Assembly: GCF_012033695.1 (NCBI RefSeq)
Contig: NZ_JAAVJI010000008.1
Location: forward strand, 124,001-188,000
Reading direction: 5' to 3'
DNA length: 64,000 nucleotides
DNA from: Pseudomonas quercus
GTDB taxonomy: Bacteria; Pseudomonadota; Gammaproteobacteria; Pseudomonadales; Pseudomonadaceae
The notes beneath the pieces are model-generated. The model was not told the origin of the DNA. It saw only the letters and a program-made list of their open reading frames with translations, and ran no database searches. A program made the translations under genes and the position numbers. Positions within the stretch are counted from its first letter, which is position 1. Every line of letters starts with the position of its first letter. Shown in pieces: positions 17,216 to 24,600 of the stretch.

Positions 17216-17235
17216 AACCCCTCACTATGGACACA
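17213..17235 (+). promoter_or_regulatory. T7/T3-group phage RNA polymerase promoter, copy 2
   Basis: TAAAACCCCTCACTATGG covers -17 to +1, followed by ACACA. It differs from copy 1 at one position of 23 (-12, C for A), and the match continues through GGGGC beyond +6. +1 would be G at 17230. Like copy 1, it starts in the stop codon of the gene upstream. It precedes the scaffold-like and capsid-like genes. Confidence 0.75.
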
Positions 17236-17469
17236 GGGGCAATCTCCTGAGTCTCCGCTACATCAGCCTTGCGCCAAGGTTAGAGCAATGCCCGGCACCA
17301 GTTAGCCCAGCCATGACTAATTGAATGCTATCCACAAAAAACATCAAACCCAGAACCTTTTGATCGAGCTTGGAAGATGCCCACGAGGCTTCCTCTCCTT
17401 GGCCGTCTGGTCGTGTGCCTCTATGGCGCCAAGCTCGACTCAAAGGGTCCCCATAGGAGAAACCCTAAC

Positions 17470-17862
17470 ATGCTTATCAATATCACCCGAGTTACGAAAA
17501 CTGAAGCGACTGTCTGCGGACAAGTTGTCACCCGTGAATATGCTGAGGCAATCCTGTTGCCCATGTTGGTTTCCCAGTGCGGCACGCTTTACGGTCGCCA
17601 GATTGAAATCATCAAGGCTTTCACAGAGGCTGGCTTGAGTACCAGTGCATGCCCTGAGGCAACTAAACGATTCCGTCAAGACCAACAGGAGAAAGCTCAG
17701 GAGCGGGCACGAGCGCAAGCTGAAGCCCAATGGCACGCCGAGCGCTGCTATGAGCCCACGGAGCGTGAACTTGCCCAAGCGAAGGCAGACCGTGAAGCCA
17801 GTGCCGCCGCTATTAGAGCCTATGGTGAGCAGATTCGAGCCGCCCGCCGTTCCAGCTACTAA
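17470..17862 (+). CDS. Possible scaffold-like protein of the satellite (130 aa)
   Basis: A 130-residue protein. After a compact N-terminal part (MLINITRVTKTEATVCGQVV, YAEAILLPMLVSQCG), residues 60-130 are very rich in Gln, Glu, Ala, Arg and Lys (RFRQDQQEKAQERARAQAEA), typical of a long helix or coiled coil. An AGGAG lies about 10 nt upstream of the ATG. It is the first gene after phage promoter 2 and ends 39 bp before the capsid-like gene. In T7-group phages the scaffold gene (9) directly precedes the capsid gene (10), so a scaffolding or capsid-size role is inferred from position and composition only. Confidence 0.55.
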   Translation: MLINITRVTKTEATVCGQVVTREYAEAILLPMLVSQCGTLYGRQIEIIKAFTEAGLSTSACPEATKRFRQDQQEKAQERARAQAEAQWHAERCYEPTERELAQAKADREASAAAIRAYGEQIRAARRSSY

Positions 17863-17901
17863 CAGTCGTCATTCATCAGAATTCAAACTCAGGAGACCCA
17901 T

Positions 17902-19173
17902 ATGAAACTTCCTAACCAATACGTTAAACCCAGCACCTACCGAACTGCCATCACCGATAGCCATAACGGCTCCATTCAGTTCAACACCAGCGGTGTGCGT
18001 TCTGAAACACAAGCTGCTACGGATGTGAGCGCCTATGTACAAGCGCTTAGCGAGGCCCTCGACGACTATCTGAATGGTCCAGAATGGCGCCAAGCGGCCA
18101 TCGAGAAGACCCCTTGCGAGTTCCGCCCAGCAGGCTCTGAGGCTACCGGCCAACAGGTCATCACAATGGCCGACCGTTCGGTGACCTTCGATCCTCGCAA
18201 GAACTGGGATAACCAGACCGTAGTTAAAGGGGATGTCCTGGCTGGCTCAATCATTTTCACGGAACCCACTGACAGCGCATTGATGATTAGTTATCGAACC
18301 ACGATTCTCGACCACAACCTGATGGCTGGCTTCACTGTAGGGTCCATGCATCAAACAGGCGAGAAGATGCTGGAAGATATCGAGTACGCGGCAGCCGGGA
18401 AGATTGCTGCCATGCTTACCAAGGCGAAGTCCACCGAGGTCAAGTATGAGACCATGCCTACGGGCAAGCCTGCCGATGTGGCAGATGGTCTGATTGACTT
18501 GCTCACTACCTACGTGAACCAAACCGTAGGGACCTCCTTGAGGAACTTCCTGATCCTCCTCCCGGCCTCAATGTTATCCACTCTGGAGCTTGCTGCTACG
18601 CGTGCCGGTTATGGTCCTGATGCTGAGTCATTGCTTGGGACTGGTATCCAGCCCTACGCTGGGACAGATCAAGGCATCTTCATGCTGCCTAAGTCCTTCA
18701 CCTCGTTGAGCTACCGTGAGCGGGGCAATGGGGATATCTGGAGAGTCGTGGTGACCCGTAATGGCGCCCGTCAAGGCTGGGACTTGGAGATTATGGCCAC
18801 TGTGGATGTTGTGGCCAACGGCAAGGTAAAGGTGAAGCTCACAGCCGATGGCTTGCAGACCGAGACGGTAGCGTTCCCCATGATTACCCGCATTTACTTT
18901 GGTGCGCCTCCTACCGTGGCCGTCACGGGGGTTTCCCTTAAGACAGCCTCTAAGGACCTTGCCGTAGGTGCGTCTTACTCGAACACCGTGACCATCACGC
19001 CCACCAATGCCACCAACCAGAACGTAACGTGGGCCACCTCGGATGCCTCTGTTGCAACTGTGTCCGCTGCTGGGTCGGTCAAAGGCATAAAGGTAGGCAA
19101 GGCCACTATCACCTGCACCACTGTTGATGGTGGCTTCTCAGCTTCCTTTACGGTCAACGTTACCGCTGCGTAA
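17902..19173 (+). CDS. Capsid-like protein with C-terminal Ig-like (BIG2) domain
   Basis: A 423-residue protein. The C-terminal 85 residues are a clear BIG2/Ig-like domain: VTGVSLKTASKDLAVG, TPTNATNQNVTWATSD, SVATVSAAGSVKGIKVGKAT. Such domains often decorate phage head proteins. The preceding 335 residues have features I associate with major capsid proteins: a central helix (MLEDIEYAAAGKIAAMLTKA), a strand-turn NFLILLPASMLSTLELAATRAGYG, and beta-rich ends (GQGWDLE-type turns, AFPMITRIYF). I cannot assign a named capsid family, and it does not resemble T7 gp10 closely by eye. AGGAG lies 8 nt before the ATG. The position after a scaffold-like gene and before a large hairpin copies the T7 9-10-terminator order. 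It could instead be another virion protein. Confidence 0.6.
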   Translation: MKLPNQYVKPSTYRTAITDSHNGSIQFNTSGVRSETQAATDVSAYVQALSEALDDYLNGPEWRQAAIEKTPCEFRPAGSEATGQQVITMADRSVTFDPRKNWDNQTVVKGDVLAGSIIFTEPTDSALMISYRTTILDHNLMAGFTVGSMHQTGEKMLEDIEYAAAGKIAAMLTKAKSTEVKYETMPTGKPADVADGLIDLLTTYVNQTVGTSLRNFLILLPASMLSTLELAATRAGYGPDAESLLGTGIQPYAGTDQGIFMLPKSFTSLSYRERGNGDIWRVVVTRNGARQGWDLEIMATVDVVANGKVKVKLTADGLQTETVAFPMITRIYFGAPPTVAVTGVSLKTASKDLAVGASYSNTVTITPTNATNQNVTWATSDASVATVSAAGSVKGIKVGKATITCTTVDGGFSASFTVNVTAA

Positions 19174-19187
19174 CGACTATCTCACGA

Positions 19188-19226
19188 GCCCCGTAAGGCC
19201 GGTCCTATAGAAGGACTGGCAGGGGC
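19188..19226 (+). terminator. Hairpin after the capsid-like gene
   Basis: GCCGGTCCT (19198-19206) pairs with AGGACTGGC (19212-19220) with one G-U, and GCCCC (19188-19192) pairs with GGGGC (19222-19226) around it. T7 has its main terminator at the equivalent place. There is no T-run after the stem, so termination is uncertain. Confidence 0.45.
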
Positions 19227-19279
19227 CCTCACGCTTCACTCATCGCCCGTCGCTGGGCACACATCAGACACAGTTCTTC

Positions 19280-19361
19280 TGATTGCTCCTTGTGCCACCT
19301 GCCAGAACCCTTGTCGTGGGTCTGTGTGCTGGCCTGTGGGAGCGAACTCAGGGAGCAATCA
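19280..19361 (+). repeat. Structured leader with 10-bp inverted repeat
   Basis: TGATTGCTCC (19280-19289) is the exact reverse complement of GGAGCAATCA (19352-19361). The 62-nt loop contains further pairs such as GCCAG/CTGGC and ACCC/GGGT. It ends just before the AAGGAG of the next gene. It could be an RNA control element or a small RNA. Confidence 0.45.
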
Positions 19362-19379
19362 AAAGGAGTAGCGACAATT

Positions 19380-19700
19380 ATGTTTATCCCTCACGCGAAC
19401 ACCCTAAAGGAACTCTCAGACGCTATAAGCGCCTCCCGATGCTCGGTTAATGGACTACCCGGCCTATCATTTTATGATTTAGCCACGCTCGCCAGCGTTA
19501 GCCCTACTGAAATACGGATGGAAGTCCACTGCATGCTTAATGAGATTGGGTCGGATGAATGGCCCGAAATGGTTATCAGCAAGAAGCTTAGCTTGACGTT
19601 TCTTTACAGTCGGCTTTGCCATATACCCTTTGTGACAGCATACCTCTTTGCTTGCCGGATAGGTTTGCTGGAGGACGTTACAGAGGGGAAAGACCAATGA
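19380..19700 (+). CDS. Unknown small protein of the satellite (106 aa)
   Basis: A 106-residue protein starting MFIPHANTLKELSDAISASR. An AAGGAG lies about 12 nt before the ATG at 19380. The segment GLSFYDLATLASVSPTEIRMEVHCML could be a helix-turn-helix-like unit (a helix, then SVSPTEIR), but this is weak. No family recognised. Its TGA overlaps the ATG of the KilA-N gene, so the two are coupled. It is separated from the capsid-like gene by a hairpin and a structured leader and may have its own transcript. Confidence 0.6.
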   Translation: MFIPHANTLKELSDAISASRCSVNGLPGLSFYDLATLASVSPTEIRMEVHCMLNEIGSDEWPEMVISKKLSLTFLYSRLCHIPFVTAYLFACRIGLLEDVTEGKDQ

Positions 19701-20221
19701 ACGTCGACATCGGACACAAACACGCTGCACACGTCATCATCATCGAAGGTCATGCCTTCAAGGCAAACGATGCGGGCCAATGGGACCTTACAGATATCTG
19801 GAGGACCTTGAAGCTACCCAAGGCGAAAGGTCCAGGCAAATGGGCATCTCGTAAAGAAGCTCAGAGATTCATAGCTTCCCAGAAAATGGAAAGCTCGAAC
19901 GGCACCGGTACATGGGCGACCAAACAGGCATCCCTACGTTACGCCGCATGGGTCTCTGAAGGGTTCGAGGACATGATCTATGACGCCTTCGAGGCCATCC
20001 TTGAGATGCCCGAAGTGGCGTCACTGGTTGCTGACAAGATGGCCTCATTGGGTCATGACCATAGCGCAGACATCCTCAAGCGCATGACCTTCAATGACAA
20101 GTGTGACTGGAAAGCCTTGAGGATTCCCCATAGGAACACCCAGAAGGGCCTACGTGCTGCTGTATCGAATGGCAACCTGACACCTCAAAGAGCCGCTGAA
20201 CTGGGCCTCAAGACCCGTTAA
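19697..20221 (+). CDS. KilA-N domain protein
   Basis: A 174-residue protein. Residues 1-100 form a KilA-N domain: IIIEGHAFKANDAGQWDLTDIW, then KWASRKEAQRFI and the diagnostic ending LRYAAWVSEGFEDMIYDAFEAIL. KilA-N is a DNA-binding domain common in phage regulators and antirepressors. The C-terminal part (TPQRAAELGLKTR, NTQKGLRAAV) is a different helical unit. The start at 19697 overlaps the previous stop (ATGA). In a satellite it could control the quiet-to-active switch or respond to the helper; no repressor was recognised elsewhere in the element. Confidence 0.8.
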   Translation: MNVDIGHKHAAHVIIIEGHAFKANDAGQWDLTDIWRTLKLPKAKGPGKWASRKEAQRFIASQKMESSNGTGTWATKQASLRYAAWVSEGFEDMIYDAFEAILEMPEVASLVADKMASLGHDHSADILKRMTFNDKCDWKALRIPHRNTQKGLRAAVSNGNLTPQRAAELGLKTR

Positions 20222-20243
20222 CACCACCTATAGGACACCCATC

Positions 20244-20351
20244 ATGGACACGCTACAGGCGCTCTACTGGGCCTCTGTGGCGCTTCAGGTGGCCCTATGG
20301 CTCACGAGGATGCTTAAAGGTCCTGGCTTTACTCTGGCCAAAATCTGGTAG
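20244..20351 (+). CDS. 35-residue membrane-like peptide
   Basis: A short frame, MDTLQALYWASVALQVALWL followed by TRMLKGPGFTLAKIW. The first 20 residues could form one membrane helix, and the tail is basic. A weak AGGA lies about 8 nt upstream. It is the last candidate gene of the element. A holin-like or toxin-like role is conceivable but unproven, and the frame may be fortuitous. Confidence 0.35.
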   Translation: MDTLQALYWASVALQVALWLTRMLKGPGFTLAKIW

Positions 20352-20590
20352 AAATTTCCGAGACCCCATCTCATAGAAGGTCGCCTCAAGGTTTTCCCCC
20401 GTGCGGTCCCGCGCAGGCGCCATAGGGACCCCTCGCGAGCGGGCGATAAGGACCCCTGGAGGGAGCCCGGCCAGAAGATTGAATTCATGCTGGCTCTTGG
20501 CCTGCCTGTTGTCACAACGTGTCACGAAGCGTTAGACATCACTGGTTGTGGTCCCCTATTCTATTGGCTCATTCCCTGATTGAGCATGAT
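20352..20590. other. Non-coding right end of the element
   Basis: About 240 bp with no gene. It contains three short GACCCC-containing units (near 20361, 20427 and 20450), the 8-bp palindrome CTCGCGAG and the right arm-site candidate. It now also acts as the upstream region of sohB. A packaging signal copied from the helper would be expected in such a place, but I cannot identify one. Confidence 0.4.
20520..20536 (+). repeat. Possible integrase arm site, right
   Basis: TGTCACGAAgcGTTAGA, 15 of 17 bases identical to 14032-14048 and in the same orientation, 54 bp before the right attachment core. Confidence 0.4.
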
Positions 20591-20608
20591 TGTGGAGTTT
20601 CTCTCCGA
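20591..20608 (+). repeat. Right attachment core (attR)
   Basis: TGTGGAGTTTCTCTCCGA, identical to 13940-13957. It covers codons 1-5 of sohB and one base before them. The base before and the bases after differ between the copies, so the identity is exactly 18 bp. Confidence 0.85.
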
Positions 20609-21632
20609 ATACCTGGGTTTTCTTGCCCGCACCGCCACGCTGGTCATTGCCTTTTTAGTAGTGATGGCTGCTGTTTCCTCGGCGCGCGGCAAAGGCCGTC
20701 GCAAAGAAGCCGGCCAGCTTCAGGTGACACGTTTGAACGACCTGTACAAAGGGCTACGTGAACGCCTGGAAAGCGCGTTGGTGGACAAAGACGGCCTCAA
20801 GCGCCTGCGTAAGCAGCAGTCACGTGAGGAGAAAGCCGAGCGCAAGGCTAAAGCAAAGGCCAAGGGCGCTAACACCAAGGGCCGTGTATTCGTGCTGGAC
20901 TTCGATGGCGACATCAAGGCCTCGGCGACTGAAAGCCTCCGTCATGAGATCACTGCGCTGCTGACGCTTGCTACCCCTAAGGATGAGGTGGTGCTGCGCC
21001 TGGAAAGCGGCGGTGGCATGGTACATAGTTACGGGCTGGCCAGTTCGCAGTTGGCCCGCATCCGTCAGGCAGGGGTGCCCTTGACCGTGTGCGTGGACAA
21101 GGTGGCTGCAAGCGGGGGCTACATGATGGCGTGCATTGGTGAAAAGATCATCAGCGCGCCCTTCGCGGTGTTGGGCTCCATCGGGGTTGTGGCGCAGGTG
21201 CCTAACGTTCACCGGTTGCTGCGCAAGCATGACATCGACGTCGAGATGCACACGGCCGGTGAATACAAACGCACGCTTACGGTGCTGGGTGAGAACACCG
21301 AGAAGGGTCGCGAGAAATTTCAGCAAGACCTGGACGTCACTCATCGGCTGTTCAAAAACTTTGTAGTGCACTACCGCCCGCAGTTGGCCATTGATGAAGT
21401 GGCCACTGGCGAAGTGTGGCTGGGGGTTGCTGCGCTGGAGCGCAAGCTGGTCGACGAGATCAAAACCAGTGACGAATACCTGGCAGAACGAGCACGCTCT
21501 GCTGAGTTGTTCCACCTGCACTACGCCGAGCGCAAAACCCTCACCGAGCGTGTAGGGCTTGCAGCCAGTGGGTCTGTGGAGCATGCGCTCACCCGCCTGT
21601 GGAGCAAGGTCGGCGGCGCGCGTTTCTGGTAA
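20592..21632 (+). CDS. sohB: SohB inner-membrane S49 peptidase
   Basis: A signal-peptide-peptidase-like serine protease of about 346 residues. The N-terminus carries a membrane anchor (ARTATLVIAFLVVMAAVSS), then a very basic linker (about residues 50-90). The S49 domain has the nucleophile Ser in VAASGGYMMAC and the catalytic Lys in AGEYKRTLT. The ancestral start is GTG at 20592, proven by the left copy of the att core, where AGGAG precedes the same GTG. Here the upstream bases come from the satellite. An ATG lies six bases upstream (20586) and a TTG at 20580, but no strong ribosome site exists. Expression is therefore likely changed. Confidence 0.92.
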   Translation: MEFLSEYLGFLARTATLVIAFLVVMAAVSSARGKGRRKEAGQLQVTRLNDLYKGLRERLESALVDKDGLKRLRKQQSREEKAERKAKAKAKGANTKGRVFVLDFDGDIKASATESLRHEITALLTLATPKDEVVLRLESGGGMVHSYGLASSQLARIRQAGVPLTVCVDKVAASGGYMMACIGEKIISAPFAVLGSIGVVAQVPNVHRLLRKHDIDVEMHTAGEYKRTLTVLGENTEKGREKFQQDLDVTHRLFKNFVVHYRPQLAIDEVATGEVWLGVAALERKLVDEIKTSDEYLAERARSAELFHLHYAERKTLTERVGLAASGSVEHALTRLWSKVGGARFW

Positions 21633-21673
21633 GCAGTATGTACCGCCCAGGCTATACCTAGCGGCCTAGCATC

Positions 21674-21692
21674 GGCCTCCCGAAAGGAGGCC
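21674..21692 (+). promoter_or_regulatory. Hairpin sequestering the ribosome site of the second NEL gene
   Basis: GGCCTCC (21674-21680) is exactly complementary to GGAGGCC (21686-21692) with loop CGAAA. The right arm contains the AGGAGG Shine-Dalgarno, and the ATG at 21697 follows at normal spacing. It has the same design as 8301-8325 but a different sequence. Confidence 0.6.
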
Positions 21693-21696
21693 CTTG

Positions 21697-24600
21697 ATGA
21701 CCGATACCACTTCAAACCCTACTCTGGCGCACGCCGCTTTCGTCGCGGCGCCCATACCTGCCTGGCTTCGCAATGCCCCACCCGATGGCCGTGCGAGGTT
21801 GCACCTGCTCGCTAAAGAAGCCGAGGCTGCCCGTCACGCGTTCAAGCAAGCCAGCAACGCCTTTATGCCACTCCAGGCTTACGCACTTGAGCGCTTGCGT
21901 GGCGAGTTGAGCGCCATGGACCTGGCAACCGTCGATCCACAGGCCGCTGTGCTGTACTGGGTCGATCCAGACGGCAAGCGCCCGCCGTCACAGAGCAGCC
22001 TGCTGGAGGCGGCACTCTTGAATTTTCACGTGCGGGATACCTCGCCCGCACGCTATGGTCCTGGCTCAGGTGTTTATGCCGGGACGCGACCCGATGGTAA
22101 GCCTGACGTTGCCCGGCCACTGCCGATAACACCCTGGGCGTTTGCCAACCGGTGCCGGGCACTGGATATTGGCGGTGGCTATCAGCATGCCTTGAGTACC
22201 TGGATACCCGACGCGGTGCCATCGCGTACCGACCGGCTGGAAGACGTGCCTGCGTTGTCCTGGTTGGCGTTCCAAAGCCTGCGTAAAGGTTTCATCAGCG
22301 AGGCCTGCAGCGCCTCCCTCAGTGGCCACTTGGGCAAGGAGGGCGAGCAATTGCTCTCGTGGTGGGGACTGGCGCCAGGCAGTGGGACTCTTCCTGCCCA
22401 AGCCAGCCGCCTTGAGCTGTTCGACTTCCCACTCACGGGTGTGCTGGTATTCGCAGCGCAGACACCGACTGAAGATACACAGTCGGTAGTGGCTTATATT
22501 CCCGGTGACCCGGCAGGTGCCGTTACTCAGTACGCTGATGTGAAAACCTTCGTCAGCACATTAGGCGAGCGTTTAAGGCAACCTGCTTTTCAGAAGTTCT
22601 TCAACCAGTTCGCGCCCCTGGCACGTCGCCTCGAATTCATGAAAAAAATTCAGGAGGTGACCGCACCGGTAGGCTGGAGGTCTTCTCACTTCACCTGGAC
22701 ACCTGTGCCACTTATGGGAGACCCCTTCGTTGAGGGCTACCGGATATGGGCGCAGCAAACCCTGGCTAATGCGGGCGAGCTGGCAGTGCCCACCGCATGG
22801 GTGGACCGGCGCGACACCGTGGAGCGGTACGCACACTGGGTAGACATGGGCGAACAACTCGGGCTTACATTGGCCTTGATGGTGGGCTCTACCGTGCCGG
22901 GCGTAAATGTGATTGTAGATGCCATCGTGCTGGGGCAGGGGCTCTACAACGTGTACGAAGGTGTCAAGGCCTGGAAGGCGGGCGACAGCCAAGCTGCCCT
23001 AGACCATCTGTTCGGCGCGGTAGAAAACGTCGGCTTTTTCGGTCTAGGTCATCGGCCTCGCCCTACGCCTGCCGCTGTCAGCTTTGCCGAGCGCCTGGTG
23101 CCCGTCACAGATGCCAATGGGGAAGTAAGGCTCTGGCAGCCTGATCTGGATGACTTCCGGGCGAGCGGTGTGCCTCCAAGCGACGTCAGCCCGGGAGTGG
23201 ATGGTGTGTACCGCCACCAAGGCCGAGCGTGGGTTCGACTACAAGGAGAATTCCATGAGGTCGAGGGTCACGGCCGCACGCGTCGCTTGCGGCGCCCCTT
23301 AGGTGACACCACAGGCTACGCGCCACTCTTGCTTGGCAATGGCAGAGGCGGCTGGCGTGCCGCGCATGATAGCCCAGTGACCTGGAGCGCTGCCGATTTG
23401 ATTCGTCGTTTCGATCATCGGTATGAGGCCTTGCCAGAGGAGCAGTTAATCGAAGCCCAGCGGCTTTGCGGTATCAGCGACGCTCAACTGCGCCAGGCAC
23501 ACCTTGATGGCGCAGCTGCACCTTCGCCATTGGCACATCTTCTTGCACGGCGACGGGTCGAGCGCCAGTTGGCGGCCAACCTACAAGCCTTGCGCACCAC
23601 TCGACGCCTAGAAGGTGCAGCGCCTGAAGTAATTGCCACGCTGGCGCAGGTGCCGGGATGGCCGGCGGGCCGCACGTTGGCTATTGTCAGCGACGCTACA
23701 CCCACGAACCCCAGGCCCGCGACGCAAAGCGAGCCCCAAGGCAATCCTGTACAGCTCGATAATGCCGCACTCAGAGAAGGAACGTGGCCGCAACGGGTCA
23801 TTCAGCAACTGGGGGCCGATGCGTATTCTGCGCTGGTAGGCATGGACATGTCCTTGATACCGCCGGAGCCTGCCTACCAAGCACTGGCCGATCATTGGGC
23901 GCACTACCTGGAAGGCCAGCGCGAGCAGTTGGTTAGGCGCATCATGGCCAGCGAAGCACGCACTGACACCCTTGCGCTGACCCTTCAACGGCACTTTCCG
24001 GGCCTGACGAATGAAGCCATCGACAGCCTGTCCTGCGACCTTCCACAAGCCCATCGCGAGGCCCTGCGAGCGGGCCGCATCCCGCCTGCGGTAGCGGGAG
24101 CTGCAGTGGAAGCGCTGCGCCAACAACGGGTTGCGACGGCCTGCGATGCGCTGGCCCAAGGCAGGCCAGGGCCCGACCGTGACCGTCTCGTGTTCGGGCT
24201 GTGGGCCGAGCTAGGCCCATGGGCGGCTAGCATGCGTTTGCAATTACGTGAATCTCACCTGAACGGCGTTGTACTTGAACACACTGGCCCCGCTACCGGG
24301 CCGCGCTGGTCAGTGGTGCGCAGCGGCACTCGCTATCAGGCATTCGACGAACAAGGGCAGCAGCTCAGCGAGCTTACGTCGTTGGAAAGCGCGCTGTACG
24401 CTACCGTCCCGGATCACATCAGGCCATCGTTCATGCAGCGCGTTGGCGATAGCGCAGGCCTGCGAACCCAGCTGCTTGGCCTGGCACTGAGCGACCGCAG
24501 CGCACTGCGTGTGCTGCTCGGCATGGCCGCAGATAACCAGCGTTTTTTCAGGGCGCCTACTCGCCAGCCAAATGGTGCCGTGGGTTACACACTAAGCGGC

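Larger units (their letters stand above)
13940..20608 (+). mobile_element. Capsid-encoding satellite-like element inserted at the start of sohB
   Basis: About 6.67 kb between two perfect copies of an 18-bp repeat. All genes run left to right: integrase, DUF4145, two small unknowns, scaffold-like, capsid-like with BIG2 domain, unknown, KilA-N and a 35-residue peptide. Two T7/T3-type phage promoters and a palindromic AT-rich tract lie between the genes. There is no portal, terminase, tail, lysis, DNA polymerase or RNA polymerase gene, so it cannot be a complete phage. Retaining its own capsid-like gene while having helper-type promoters suggests a capsid-forming satellite of an autographivirus (inference). 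Alternatively it is a deleted prophage, but the tight packing and intact frames argue against decay. Confidence 0.8.

Noticed and set aside
20505..20515. T7-type class II pause or concatemer junction signal (CCTGTT)
   Set aside because: The match to the recalled ATCTGTT signal is too short and imperfect to call.
13940..20608. Simple degraded prophage
   Set aside because: The genes are intact, tightly packed and overlapping, the att repeats are perfect and the promoters are conserved. Decay would leave broken frames. I keep it only as the alternative.
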